The notes below the pieces were generated by a model, which was given only the letters and a program-made list of their open reading frames with translations, did no database searches and was not told the origin of the DNA. From contig CAIYLG010000018.1 of assembly GCA_903927025.1 (NCBI GenBank), positions 1-55,104 on the forward strand: a DNA stretch of 55,104 nucleotides, in the 5' to 3' direction. A program made the position numbers and the translations under genes. The stretch comes from an uncultured Armatimonadota bacterium. GTDB lineage: Bacteria > Armatimonadota > Fimbriimonadia > Fimbriimonadales > Fimbriimonadaceae. Below are positions 9,680 through 17,821 of the stretch, in pieces (the stretch's first letter is position 1; each line of letters opens with the position of its first letter).

Positions 9680-10936
9680 TTGAACCGTAATCTCATTGCC
9701 TTATTCCTGCTGGGTGCTGTCACCGCCTGCGCGCATGCCGATTGGAAGCTTGTCGCGACGGGTGGGCCGGATGTTCGATATGAATCGGGCATCTGCTACG
9801 ACAGCAGCCGCGGAGTCACGGTGATGTTTGGCGGCTCCAACTTTGGCGGTCTGCTGAACGACACTTGGGAATGGAACGGCACCCAGTGGACGCAGACAGC
9901 GACGACAGGGCCGGTTCCGGGACCGAGATCGATGGCGTATTTCGCCTACGATTCGGACCGAAAGGTCACCCTCATGTATGGCGGCTACGGCAGCGGCATC
10001 AACGGCGCGATGAACGCAGAGACCTGGGAATACATCGGCACCAAGTGGACGCAAATGAATGTCCAGGGCCCCAGCGGTCGTCAAGGTGGCGGCATGGCAT
10101 ACGACCCCATCCACCACGTGATGGTGCTATTCGGGGGATCCGTCGCACGGGATGGTTCGGGCATCGTCAACCAGACGTGGACTTGGAACGGTACTCAATG
10201 GACGCTGGCCAGCACCACCGGACCGTCTGCTCGCTACAACTTCTCCATGGCCTACGATTCTATGCGTCAGCGTGTGGTGCTGTTTGGTGGGTCCGATGCT
10301 AACCAAAACGAACTTGGCGATACTTGGGAATGGAACGGAGCGCAGTGGATCCAAACCTCTGATCAGGACATCCTCCCGAGAGCCGAATTTGGCATCGTCT
10401 ACGATAGCAGCATGAATCGCACCGTCATGTTCGGAGGTCTGATCGGAAGCGAGAGCGGACCGACCCTAGCCGGCATGGAGACGTGGGACGGCAACACATG
10501 GAGGTCTGTTCAGACCCAGCAAAGTGGCGTACCCGCGATGCGAAACCCAGGCCTGAGCTACGACTCCAAGCGAGACCGAATCGTCATGTTCGGTGGCGAG
10601 AAGAGCAACGGCAACTACGACTTTGTGAACACCACCTGGGAGTGGGTACCCGAGCCCGTCCCGCTAACCCTACACCTGCCCTCTCTCGTTGGAGGGAAAC
10701 AAGGGGTTGGAACCGTCGTCCTCACAGGACCTGCCGGGGCAGACGGCACGGTTGTCAATTTCTCCTGCACGAAGGGATCCGTGACGGTCACCTCCTTCAT
10801 TCGAATTCCTGCCGGTCAGAGTCAGGGGACGTTCACCTATCAGGCGCCGAAGTCTTTATCAGCGGTATCTACCGTTCAGGTCACGGCAACCGTCAACAAT
10901 GCCAGTGCCGTTGGAATTCTCCGAATTATCGGCTAG
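9680..10936 (+). CDS. secreted kelch-repeat protein with C-terminal Ig-like module
   Basis: 418 residues from the TTG at 9680, which follows GGGAG by six bases and opens a signal peptide (LNRNLIALFLLGAVTACAHA). An ATG at 9614 would add 22 atypical residues. Residues about 25-340 hold roughly six kelch units of the form MVLFGGS...NDTWEWNGTQWTQ, expected to fold as one six-bladed beta-propeller. The last ~90 residues (SLVGGKQGVGTVVLTGPAG, IPAGQSQGTF) are a copy of the module repeated in the upstream WD40 protein. The two genes are therefore related by module sharing. The stop overlaps the convergent DUF218 gene by 11 bases. No active-site residues are visible. Confidence 0.88.
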   Translation: MNRNLIALFLLGAVTACAHADWKLVATGGPDVRYESGICYDSSRGVTVMFGGSNFGGLLNDTWEWNGTQWTQTATTGPVPGPRSMAYFAYDSDRKVTLMYGGYGSGINGAMNAETWEYIGTKWTQMNVQGPSGRQGGGMAYDPIHHVMVLFGGSVARDGSGIVNQTWTWNGTQWTLASTTGPSARYNFSMAYDSMRQRVVLFGGSDANQNELGDTWEWNGAQWIQTSDQDILPRAEFGIVYDSSMNRTVMFGGLIGSESGPTLAGMETWDGNTWRSVQTQQSGVPAMRNPGLSYDSKRDRIVMFGGEKSNGNYDFVNTTWEWVPEPVPLTLHLPSLVGGKQGVGTVVLTGPAGADGTVVNFSCTKGSVTVTSFIRIPAGQSQGTFTYQAPKSLSAVSTVQVTATVNNASAVGILRIIG

Positions 10937-11693
10937 TTTGAGGATTGACCTGGTTAAGTCTTTGATGCGCCTCAAGAACCGCTGTGGGAAGCTCGACGTG
11001 CTCGATGAAGTCTCTCCCCTTCGGTCCGTATCCAGTTGGATGGTCGATGAGTCTGGGGATCTCGCCAAGGATCAGCGACATAAACCTCTCAGATGACCAA
11101 GCATTAGGATTCAGTTCCCATTCCCCGTCCGCGGTCAAACCCGTCTTAGTAACGAACGGTGCGTAGCTAATGAACTCAACATCGCTGTGCCCCCGCCAAG
11201 CTCTCTCGAATGAAGCGTGAGTTCGGCGCTGCATCGTCGGGTCTTGAATGAGCAGCAGTCGGTGATAGGAAACTCGTCCCTCCTCGAGCACCCGCTTAGC
11301 CTCCCAAGCATTTGATCCGCAGTTCGTCGACCGGTTCTCAATGAGCATCGCCGAAGCCGGCACCCCATGCCTCAAGCTGAGGACGTCTCTGAGTATTTCA
11401 GCCTCTGGCCTGCCTTCCACCTCAATTGACGAAAGGTCCGCTTGTGTTCGGACGGCTTCCCACAGGTGGTTCGTCGAGTGGCCAACTCCGCCCACCACGA
11501 GAATCCTCTCAGCAATACCTATCGCAAAGGCTTCAGAGGCGACCTTTGCCGTCTGCAGAACGCTGCTTCCAAGGAGAACAATCACGTCAACGTGGGTCAG
11601 GAGCGACAGGGCAGGGACATCTTGCCTCGCAAGGAAACTCGAGAGAGCGTTGATATCATCAACAACTTGCAGTGGGTCGACGCCTTGGTTCAT
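10926..11693 (-). CDS. YdcF/SanA-like DUF218 domain protein
   Basis: 255 residues. VDVIVLLGSS near residue 35, ILVVGGVGHST near 68, EAEILRDVLSLRHGVPASAMLIENRSTNCGSNA near 100-132 and HRLLLIQDPTMQRRTHASFERA follow the DUF218 (ElyC/SanA/YdcF) order. Members bind nucleotides such as S-adenosylmethionine or act in envelope biogenesis. No signal peptide or membrane segment is present, so it resembles cytoplasmic YdcF rather than ElyC. The specific substrate is unknown. It overlaps the convergent kelch gene by 11 bases. Confidence 0.85.
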   Translation of the reverse strand: MNQGVDPLQVVDDINALSSFLARQDVPALSLLTHVDVIVLLGSSVLQTAKVASEAFAIGIAERILVVGGVGHSTNHLWEAVRTQADLSSIEVEGRPEAEILRDVLSLRHGVPASAMLIENRSTNCGSNAWEAKRVLEEGRVSYHRLLLIQDPTMQRRTHASFERAWRGHSDVEFISYAPFVTKTGLTADGEWELNPNAWSSERFMSLILGEIPRLIDHPTGYGPKGRDFIEHVELPTAVLEAHQRLNQVNPQTSR

Positions 11694-11820
11694 GCGAGGG
11701 ATGGTTGACCTTAGGCGGTCTGAGGCGGGACGGCTGAAGCCAACTTGGCGTCTTCCGCGGTAAGTGCGTAGGTTATCGCAATAGAGATGGTCGCAACAGA
11801 GGCGTCTAAGCCAATTCGTC

Positions 11821-12042
11821 TCAGAAGCGACTTCCTACTTCAATCAACGACCGAAACTCCCGAATTACATGGATGACTTCCTTCAAATCTGGTGTCGCCT
11901 GTTCAGGGTCTCCTGGCACAATCCGAGCAATCGCCTTCCTGTGTCGCGTGATCCAGATGGATTCCCCCTGGGCAACATGTTCCAGAAGCGCTGATAAATG
12001 TGCTTTCGCCTCGAGTGCCCCGACCGTAATCAATTGAACCAA
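11821..12042 (-). CDS. Phd/YefM-type antitoxin, apparently orphan
   Basis: 73 residues from a TTG. ITVGALEAKAHLSALLEHVAQGESIWITRHRKAIARIVP is the classic Phd/YefM fold, which binds DNA through its N-terminus and neutralises a partner toxin through its C-terminus. A PIN or Fic/RelE toxin normally follows directly. Here only 127 bases separate the stop from the next gene on the same strand, and no toxin could be read there. The C-terminal tail (LKEVIHVIREFRSL) is present. It is either an orphan or the survivor of a degraded pair. Confidence 0.8.
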   Translation of the reverse strand: MVQLITVGALEAKAHLSALLEHVAQGESIWITRHRKAIARIVPGDPEQATPDLKEVIHVIREFRSLIEVGSRF

Positions 12043-12204
12043 TATAGATTAGCTCCAACCCATTGGGAAGCAACTTCTGCCTGACAGGGGGGCATTTGCG
12101 CCATGTGTCCCAAAGCCGGGGGGCCCTCACCCAGTAGAACCAACCCACCTGCAGTGTCTATCCACTGGCCACACGGATTCATCTCGGGGCGATAATATCG
12201 CAAG

Positions 12205-12882
12205 GTGCCTTTCTCAGATCACAAGCTAAGAGTTGTCCTTCCTGAACTTGGCGATGCGAGCCTGTCTGTAGAGGACCAAGCCAGAACCGTCCTGCACCTT
12301 TTGCTTGACTGCATCGAGAACCCAGGACCGCTTCAAATTGCGCTCGAAACCTCCGACCGTTGTCCGAATTGCGACGGACCGACGGAAAGCACCACGAGTC
12401 CCTATTGCTCGGAGACGTGTCGAGATCAGGCGGCCTTCGTCCGACAGCTTCGCGCCGCCTTTGCCACCGACGCGATTCTGACGCCCGAGAAGCAGATCGT
12501 CTTTGGTGAGAGGCTGTGGTGGCTTCTGGGCGGTGGACTTCCAATGCGCGAAAGCCGGATCCCGGAGAGTGCCAAGCGGCAAGTTTCCAAACGCTCGGGC
12601 GGCAAGTGTGAGACGTGCGGAGAACCGATGACAGCTGTCGAAAACGTGGGGAGCGGCTGCAACCGTCCCCTCCACCTTCTCGCCGTCTGCGGCATCTGCT
12701 CCAAGACAAAAGCGTTTGGGGATGTCGAGTTCAGTAGGAATCCTTACGTCATTCAGCAACTCAGTGAACTCGCCAACAGAGTCGGCGCCGAGACACCGCT
12801 CAGGCAGTGCGACGACGCCAACAGTTGGGATTGGCGAGCGTTCGTGAAAGCGCGGCGGAGCCTTCACTCAGAAGCGACATAA
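12205..12882 (+). CDS. zinc-finger protein with HNH-like cysteine pattern
   Basis: 225 residues from a GTG. Two cysteine clusters are seen. The first is CPNCDG...YCSETCRDQA at about residues 53-74, resembling small FCS-like zinc ribbons. The second is KCETCGEP...HLLAVCGICSKTKAFGD at about 133-172, resembling the zinc knuckle framing an HNH fold. The canonical catalytic His pair of HNH nucleases is not clear, so nuclease activity cannot be claimed. No membrane segments are present. Nothing in the neighbourhood suggests a pathway. Confidence 0.6.
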   Translation: MPFSDHKLRVVLPELGDASLSVEDQARTVLHLLLDCIENPGPLQIALETSDRCPNCDGPTESTTSPYCSETCRDQAAFVRQLRAAFATDAILTPEKQIVFGERLWWLLGGGLPMRESRIPESAKRQVSKRSGGKCETCGEPMTAVENVGSGCNRPLHLLAVCGICSKTKAFGDVEFSRNPYVIQQLSELANRVGAETPLRQCDDANSWDWRAFVKARRSLHSEAT

Positions 12883-12932
12883 AGCTCAGCCCATCCTTGA
12901 TTCTCACAAGGTTCGAGCGCAAAGGACGGGAA

Positions 12933-13571
12933 TCAGGATGCTCGCGCAATGGTTGCCTTAATGGTTACGCGGGCGCTCTCGATCATCTTGCGCGTATCCC
13001 GATCCGGACGGTGAAATACCATTAAGACGTTCACCGAGCCGCTCTGATCGAGACCGTCAGCCAACCGGACCGAGATCTCGCCTCCGCCAGTGATGCGGGC
13101 GCCACCATATTCCGTATCGAGCTTGATGCCGACCCGAACGCACTTCGCCCCGGCGACTGTCGATGAACCCAGTACACGAAAAGCCGCCTTGACGCCGGCC
13201 GGCATCGGCGTAGGACCGACGATACTTGCAGTCCATGTGTCACCAGCCTTGATTCCTGGACCGGGTAACGGAACAGCAAGCAAGAAGGGTGCGCGACCGT
13301 ATGGATCTCCTCGCAACGTTCCTTGCGGCGTCAAGGAGATATGTCGTTCCTTCGGATGTCCAAACGTGCGACCGGCCGAAGAGAACGGACCCATTGTGAA
13401 ATTCGCGGCCAGGTCTTGGCCGACCGAAATCTCGAAGCGAGTGCCGAGTACGGAATGTGTATTGCCCTCCGTCCGGTCTTCAACCGTGTTGAAGACAACA
13501 GCCTTCGGCGTCGGGTGGACACGCAGGTCGATTGCCTGCGCCGAAAACGCCATCGCGGCAACTACGATCAT
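12933..13571 (-). CDS. secreted hypothetical protein
   Basis: 212 residues. A short hydrophobic N-terminus ending AFSAQA is a probable signal peptide. The mature part is beta-rich with GIKAGDTWTASIVGP and VRVGIKLDTEYGGARITGGGEISVRLADG, reminiscent of bacterial periplasmic proteins that record a wrapped beta-sandwich (DUF6263-like). That family link is a guess. Its ATG overlaps the TGA of the upstream lipoprotein gene (ATGA, 13568-13571), so the two are translationally coupled in the operon headed by the GntR-LacI regulator. Confidence 0.7.
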   Translation of the reverse strand: MIVVAAMAFSAQAIDLRVHPTPKAVVFNTVEDRTEGNTHSVLGTRFEISVGQDLAANFTMGPFSSAGRTFGHPKERHISLTPQGTLRGDPYGRAPFLLAVPLPGPGIKAGDTWTASIVGPTPMPAGVKAAFRVLGSSTVAGAKCVRVGIKLDTEYGGARITGGGEISVRLADGLDQSGSVNVLMVFHRPDRDTRKMIESARVTIKATIARAS

Positions 13572-13813
13572 TGGCCCGATTTCTCTCCGCCCTTCTGCGC
13601 GGCCGCCGCCTTCGCCTTTAAAGCGGTGATTTCGGTTTCTTTGTACTCGGGTGGAATCATTTTGTCGTTCCTAATCATGGCAATCTGCTCGTCGAGAGAC
13701 TTGCCTTCGAGCTTGAGAGAGGGCTTGAGACCAGCACCGGTCTCCTCCTTAGGGCCACATCCGGCCAAAAGAAGCGACAAACCCGCAACAGTGAGGGGGA
13801 TCATTTTCTTCAT
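13568..13813 (-). CDS. small lipoprotein
   Basis: 81 residues. MKKMIPLTVAGLSLLLAGCGPKEE is a lipoprotein signal with lipobox LLAGC. The mature ~60 residues are charged and mostly helical (SLDEQIAMIRNDKMIPPEYKETEITALKAKAAAAQK), possibly a coiled-coil adaptor. The ribosome-binding site sits within the palindrome AGGAATTCCT just before the ATG. Downstream it overlaps the secreted protein by 4 bases. A hairpin separates it from the prepilin gene, so its level may be lower than that of the prepilin. Confidence 0.75.
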   Translation of the reverse strand: MKKMIPLTVAGLSLLLAGCGPKEETGAGLKPSLKLEGKSLDEQIAMIRNDKMIPPEYKETEITALKAKAAAAQKGGEKSGQ

Positions 13814-13830
13814 AGGAATTCCTGAGGGTT

Positions 13831-13854
13831 TCTCTCCCCAAAAATGGGGAGAGA
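13831..13854 (-). terminator. intercistronic hairpin
   Basis: A perfect 10-bp stem (TCTCTCCCCA / TGGGGAGAGA) with an AAAA loop lies between the prepilin stop and the lipoprotein start. On the transcribed strand no U-tract follows, so it is more likely a processing or attenuation hairpin that stabilises the prepilin mRNA than a full terminator. Confidence 0.55.
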
Positions 13855-13865
13855 AGTATTGAGAG

Positions 13866-14711
13866 CTACTTAACGTCCGTGTTGGCTTTCATCTGGGTCA
13901 AGATGTCCTGAACGTTGCTGAAATACCACCAGCCGTGAGCGTTGATATAGTTGTTGGCGTCCCAAGCGTTCGAGGCATAGGCCTGGCTAATCTTCATGTT
14001 CTTCGCGTGACCGTCAAAGAAGGCGAAGTTGCTTCCGCCCTGTCCATCGGTCATGAGGCATGAGAGACCAGTTCCACCCCAAGGCTGACCCGCCGCATTG
14101 CATTGCGCCGCCGCGTAGGAACCTTCAAGATCGGGGAACGGCATTTTCGTGCCCATGATCATGATCGTGCCAGCGGGGCTCTGAAGAATCTGGGACTGAC
14201 CGTTGCCGCCAGAGTCGTTGACGTTGGGCCACAGTCGACCACCCTGCTCGTCATACCCTGCCATCATGTTGACGGCGTAGGAGCGAGGGAATCGGGTGGT
14301 TTCGTCGCCGTCACCACCGGTAATCGTCCACCAAACCGGTGCTGACGACCAAGGATTCAACGAGAGCGGCGACTGGAAGATGCCGCCGTTGCCTGGAGTC
14401 GAGTAGGTTGTGCCGACGGTACCTCGGTTGCCATTTTTGATGTACGGATAGGTCAGGTCCTTCCAGTTCATCATTCGGTTGGTCCACCAATCGCCACCGT
14501 TTAGAACGACGCGATTGAATGGCAGGGCGTCATCGTAGTCGTTCTCGTACAGCATAAAGCCCAACCCGATGTTTTTGACGTTTGAAAGATCTTGGGTCTT
14601 CTTAGCGGCCTGCTTTGCTTGGGCGAAAACAGGGAACAGGATGGCGGCAAGGATTGCGATAATTGCGATTACGACAAGTAGCTCAATAAGAGTAAATGCT
14701 TTTTTCATCAT
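13866..14711 (-). CDS. type IV prepilin-like protein (DUF1559-like)
   Basis: 281 residues. KKAFTLIELLVVIAIIAILAAILFPVFAQAK is a class III (prepilin) signal with the conserved Glu at +5 after cleavage. The extracellular part includes YENDYDDALPF and a C-terminal NFAFFDGHAKNM, the DG signature of the abundant DUF1559/pseudopilin proteins of Planctomycetes and Armatimonadota. These are thought to be surface pilin-like proteins; their function is unknown. Its ATG overlaps the TGA of the upstream regulator (ATGA, 14708-14711), so expression is coupled to that regulator. A GGAGG lies about 13 bases upstream. Confidence 0.9.
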   Translation of the reverse strand: MMKKAFTLIELLVVIAIIAILAAILFPVFAQAKQAAKKTQDLSNVKNIGLGFMLYENDYDDALPFNRVVLNGGDWWTNRMMNWKDLTYPYIKNGNRGTVGTTYSTPGNGGIFQSPLSLNPWSSAPVWWTITGGDGDETTRFPRSYAVNMMAGYDEQGGRLWPNVNDSGGNGQSQILQSPAGTIMIMGTKMPFPDLEGSYAAAQCNAAGQPWGGTGLSCLMTDGQGGSNFAFFDGHAKNMKISQAYASNAWDANNYINAHGWWYFSNVQDILTQMKANTDVK

Positions 14712-15832
14712 TGGAAATGGGCCTCCGTTGGCCTATCAGGGAACGCGACAGTGGATACCTGCTCGGGTCCAGGGACGAGAAGCTGCGCGGGAACACGCAC
14801 GAGCCGAGGCTCGGGCGAGATGCCGCCAACGTTATCGAGTAAAAGCTTTGCGGCCTGCAGGCCGATGGCATGCGCCTGCTGAACGATGCGCAAGGTGCCG
14901 GGAGGCGTCCTGAGCATGGCAGCTGGCCAATCATTAAAAGTGGCGAGGGGAAGGTCGATGCCGTGACGATTCAGTGCCTCGATGGCACCTGCCGCGAACA
15001 TGTCCTGCACGCAGAACAGCGCGGTGATCGGATTCGGCCCATGGGTCAGGGCGATGATGGCATCGGAAATCGCAAGGAAAAGCCGCGGGGTGTCGCTCTC
15101 CAGGTCGGTTGAAAACCAACGCTCATGGGGAGCGTGATCCGTCAGGCCGACCTCTTCCAGAGCCGAAACATACGCCGCGTGGCGCTCCCGGACAGAGGAG
15201 AACCCTGGCTTGTAGAACGAAAAGAAGCCGATGCGGCGATGTCCGCGGGCTTCCAGTGCATGGAGCGCGTCGAGGGTCGCCGTTTCATTGTCACTGGTTA
15301 CAGCATCTGCACGCAAACCTTCTGGAAGACGGTCTAAAACGACCACAGGAAAGCCATCGTCCACCAGCCTCTGGAGTCGCGGTGTGTTCGCGGGGTCGGC
15401 TGTCGGCACCACAATGAGCCCATCCACATCTCCAAGGTCCTTGAGGCGCCTGGCCTCTACGGCAGGGTCGCTTCGGGCGTCGATCACAACCAAGTCGATG
15501 CCTTCGCCAAGACCGTCGCTGATACCGCGAAGCATCTCAGCAGGTGGGAAATTTACGGCGGGGGCGAAGCGGTCCACCATCAGGGCCACTCGGCCAACAG
15601 CTTTTCGCTCTTGAGAGGCAACGACGGTCCCCCACCTTCGCTGGCGGACAACTAGACCCTGCCGCTGCAGTTCCTCGATGGCTCGGTGAGCGGTGTGGCG
15701 ACTTACGCCCCATTCAGCAGCAATATCTTCGCCAGAGGGGATCCGCTGGCCGGGCGCAAGGTTTCCCGTTGCGATCTTCCCCGCCACATCCTCTGCGATG
15801 CTTTTCCAGCCCTTCAAGATGCTACTTTGCAT
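14708..15832 (-). CDS. GntR-type HTH fused to LacI-type sugar-binding domain regulator
   Basis: 374 residues. Residues about 5-75 form a winged helix of the GntR family (LAPGQRIPSGEDIAAEWGVSRHTAHRAIEELQRQGLVVRQRRWGTVV). Residues about 80-370 form a periplasmic-binding-protein-like effector domain (LMVDRFAPAVNFPPAEMLRGISDGL, GLIVVPTA, RRIGFFSFYK). This is the AraR-like architecture, so a sugar ligand is likely. The gene heads an operon with the prepilin, lipoprotein and secreted gene. A near-perfect inverted repeat lies just upstream (15839-15863) and is a probable autoregulatory operator. Confidence 0.9.
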   Translation of the reverse strand: MQSSILKGWKSIAEDVAGKIATGNLAPGQRIPSGEDIAAEWGVSRHTAHRAIEELQRQGLVVRQRRWGTVVASQERKAVGRVALMVDRFAPAVNFPPAEMLRGISDGLGEGIDLVVIDARSDPAVEARRLKDLGDVDGLIVVPTADPANTPRLQRLVDDGFPVVVLDRLPEGLRADAVTSDNETATLDALHALEARGHRRIGFFSFYKPGFSSVRERHAAYVSALEEVGLTDHAPHERWFSTDLESDTPRLFLAISDAIIALTHGPNPITALFCVQDMFAAGAIEALNRHGIDLPLATFNDWPAAMLRTPPGTLRIVQQAHAIGLQAAKLLLDNVGGISPEPRLVRVPAQLLVPGPEQVSTVAFPDRPTEAHFQ

Positions 15833-15838
15833 ATCTCA

Positions 15839-15863
15839 CCGGAAATATAACGGATATCTCCGG
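15839..15863. promoter_or_regulatory. candidate operator of the GntR-LacI regulator
   Basis: The inverted repeat CCGGAAATAT-N5-ATATCTCCGG has arms that match at 9 of 10 positions. It begins 7 bases upstream of the regulator's start codon, so binding there would block transcription or initiation. Spacing and symmetry suit a dimeric winged-helix repressor. The assignment to this regulator rests on position only. Confidence 0.6.
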
Positions 15864-16257
15864 AAAAACAAAGAGGAATCGTCGGAATATGCGCAAATCT
15901 CGAAATTGAGTCTTTCCTAGACCCCAAAATACGTGACCTTCGGGATTTGAGTATGGGTATTCACCCAGCTTTATACTATTGAGACACTGGGCATACCCGT
16001 TATAGCACTGGCTATTTTCTACCGATAAACAGATTCTCGAGGCTGGATCAGGCTCGGAGCCTGCCCTCCAGGCGTGTGCACGACTGAGTCAGATCAACGT
16101 CGAATACAGCCTGAGGAGGGCCCGAAATGCGGCAAATCAGCCATTTCGATCCCAAAGCCTAACCTCACATGGCTTCTAATCCGAACATCTTGATATATAT
16201 CCTCAGATTAATAACTCGCACTGTGGATTAACTTCATTCTGCGTCGTTGATCGCAAC
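15864..16257. other. non-coding intergenic region
   Basis: About 390 bp without a convincing gene between the regulator promoter and the cytochrome terminator. It contains two small perfect inverted repeats, TGGGT-attc-ACCCA (15954-15967) and CAGGCTC-g-GAGCCTG (16049-16063), and an AT-rich patch (16190-16220). No tRNA or known riboswitch core was recognised. Confidence 0.4.
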
Positions 16258-16307
16258 GCAAAACAGGCTCAACTGACCGTCATCACGGTCAGTTGAGCCT
16301 GTTTTGC
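16258..16307. terminator. perfect 23-bp bidirectional terminator hairpin
   Basis: Bases 16258-16280 and 16285-16307 are exact reverse complements with a CATC loop. Each strand has an A-tract entering and a T-tract (GTTTTGC) leaving the GC-rich stem, so it can end transcription in either direction. It lies 18 bases after the stop codon of the leftward cytochrome gene. Confidence 0.85.
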
Positions 16308-16325
16308 CACCGAAGTGTTCAGCGC

Positions 16326-17180
16326 TTACTGAGAAAGTCCGCCTGCCTCTTTGGGAGGAGCGAGCGAATGAATCCAGTCCCAAACGAGCCCAGCATCGCT
16401 GTCCGAGAGAGGAGGTCCGCCTTTGGGCATCGAGCGATCCGCGATGCGCAGGTAAAGCGAGCTTCCAGCCGGCTTACCTTTCACAACCTGCTTCAATCCA
16501 GCCAGCGCGGTGAGGTCACCGGTCAAATCCAATCCTGCCGCTGGATTTGTGGCGCCGTGACACTTCACGCACTTAGCAGTGAACAGGGCGCGAGGGTCAG
16601 GCTGGAGACTGTTCAGCCAATCACGAACACTGGAGAGTTCATCGTCTGTCAATTTGGTGCCGCCCTTAGGCATGGATCCGTCCGCCAGTCGCTTATAGAG
16701 AACGGCGGTTGCGGCACCCTCATCTCCAAACTTTGCCTGGGGCAGCTTGCCAAGCGCCTTAAGGTCACCCGACAGATCCAGGGCAGCGGCTGGACTTGCC
16801 CCGCTGTGGCAGCTGATGCAGCGAGCCTTGAAGAGCGCTGTCGGATCGGGGCGTAGGCTCATGATCCAGTCCCGCAGTGTAGTGAGGTCATCATCGCTCA
16901 GCTTGGGTCCGCCCTTGGGCATTTCTCGGTCCCGGACGACTTTGTAGAGGGAGCTTGCCTGAGGTCGTCCCCGGACAACGTCCCTGAGCCCCGCAATTGA
17001 AGCTAAGTCACCCGACAAGTCAACGCCGCCGGCCGGCTTTTCTCCGCTGTGACACTTTGCACATTGGCCCTGAATCAGGGTTTTGGCATCGGCCTCCTGT
17101 CTAGGCTTGGGGGCACTCCCGGCAAAGGAGGCGGTAAGGACTCCAAGTCCAGCAAATAGGTAAATCCACGAGGCTCTCAT
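16326..17180 (-). CDS. triple-domain c-type cytochrome (Planctomycete-type)
   Basis: 284 residues from the ATG at 17180. Longer forms would run into the divergent acetyltransferase and bury the signal peptide (MRASWIYLFAGLGVLTASFAG). Three tandem ~80-residue units each have a haem motif, CAKCH (about 40-44), CISCH (121-125) and CVKCH (204-208). Each is followed by LDLSGDL, then a MPKGG with the likely axial Met, then LSDDDL-x-x-LRDWI. This resembles the Planctomycete cytochrome c domain (PSCyt1-type), here as a free multihaem electron carrier. It is probably periplasmic. No oxidase or dehydrogenase partner lies nearby. The strong terminator at 16258-16307 follows. Confidence 0.88.
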   Translation of the reverse strand: MRASWIYLFAGLGVLTASFAGSAPKPRQEADAKTLIQGQCAKCHSGEKPAGGVDLSGDLASIAGLRDVVRGRPQASSLYKVVRDREMPKGGPKLSDDDLTTLRDWIMSLRPDPTALFKARCISCHSGASPAAALDLSGDLKALGKLPQAKFGDEGAATAVLYKRLADGSMPKGGTKLTDDELSSVRDWLNSLQPDPRALFTAKCVKCHGATNPAAGLDLTGDLTALAGLKQVVKGKPAGSSLYLRIADRSMPKGGPPLSDSDAGLVWDWIHSLAPPKEAGGLSQ

Positions 17181-17266
17181 TATGTTGAGCTTAAACGATG
17201 CCCTCAGAATATTCAAGAGTCCCATCCAGGCTGTTTGCATGCGCCGCATGAGTAACCTGATTGGCC

Positions 17267-17800
17267 ATGTTGATTCGTCCGGCAGTGTCCGACGATACCG
17301 ATGAGCTGGCGGCTTTGGCGAGCCGTGCTGTGGCAGGGTTGAGTTCGGGGTTTTATGACGCATCCCAGATTCAGTCCGCCTCGGAATGCATCACCGTTCC
17401 TGACGCCGACCTTATCGCGGACGGAACAATGTTTGTCGCCGACGTCGAGGGGCGAATTGTCGGCTGTGGGGCATGGAGCAAACGAAAGAAGCTGTATACC
17501 GGCTCAGGGGCAAAAGCTGGTTCCAGCGCCTGGCTAGATCCCGCCACCGATCCGGCGAGAATACGAGCGTTCTTCGTCGATCCCGAATTTGCGAGGCAAG
17601 GTATTGCCCGAAAGATCTACGAGGCATGTCGGGAGGGTGCGGTACGCGAAGGGTTCACGCGATTGGCGCTGATGGCAACCCTTCCCGGAGTTCCTTGCTA
17701 CGAACGACTGGGATTCGCTGCTGAGCAGCCGGTTGAGCTGGATCTGACGGACGGCACCAACTTGCCAGCGGTTCAAATGGGCATCAGCCTCGCGCGCTAG
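17267..17800 (+). CDS. GNAT-family N-acetyltransferase
   Basis: 177 residues from the ATG at 17267 (a TTG two codons earlier is possible). The N-terminal MLIRPAVSDDTDELAALASRA and the acetyl-CoA motif RIRAFFVDPEFARQGIARKIYEAC near residue 100 define a GNAT fold. CYERLGFAAEQPVEL closes the domain. GNATs move an acetyl group from acetyl-CoA to an amine; the acceptor here is unknown. It is cytoplasmic. Only about 20 bases separate it from the DUF2809 gene, so the two probably share a transcript. Confidence 0.88.
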   Translation: MLIRPAVSDDTDELAALASRAVAGLSSGFYDASQIQSASECITVPDADLIADGTMFVADVEGRIVGCGAWSKRKKLYTGSGAKAGSSAWLDPATDPARIRAFFVDPEFARQGIARKIYEACREGAVREGFTRLALMATLPGVPCYERLGFAAEQPVELDLTDGTNLPAVQMGISLAR

Positions 17801-17821
17801 CTGACCGTGCCAAACTCGATC

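Noticed and set aside
11694-11820. Possible toxin for the Phd-type antitoxin
   Set aside because: All three minus-strand frames were read; none has PIN, RelE or Fic motifs.
12205-12882. HNH endonuclease call for the zinc-finger protein
   Set aside because: Cysteine pairs are present but the catalytic His-Asn-His pattern is not clear.
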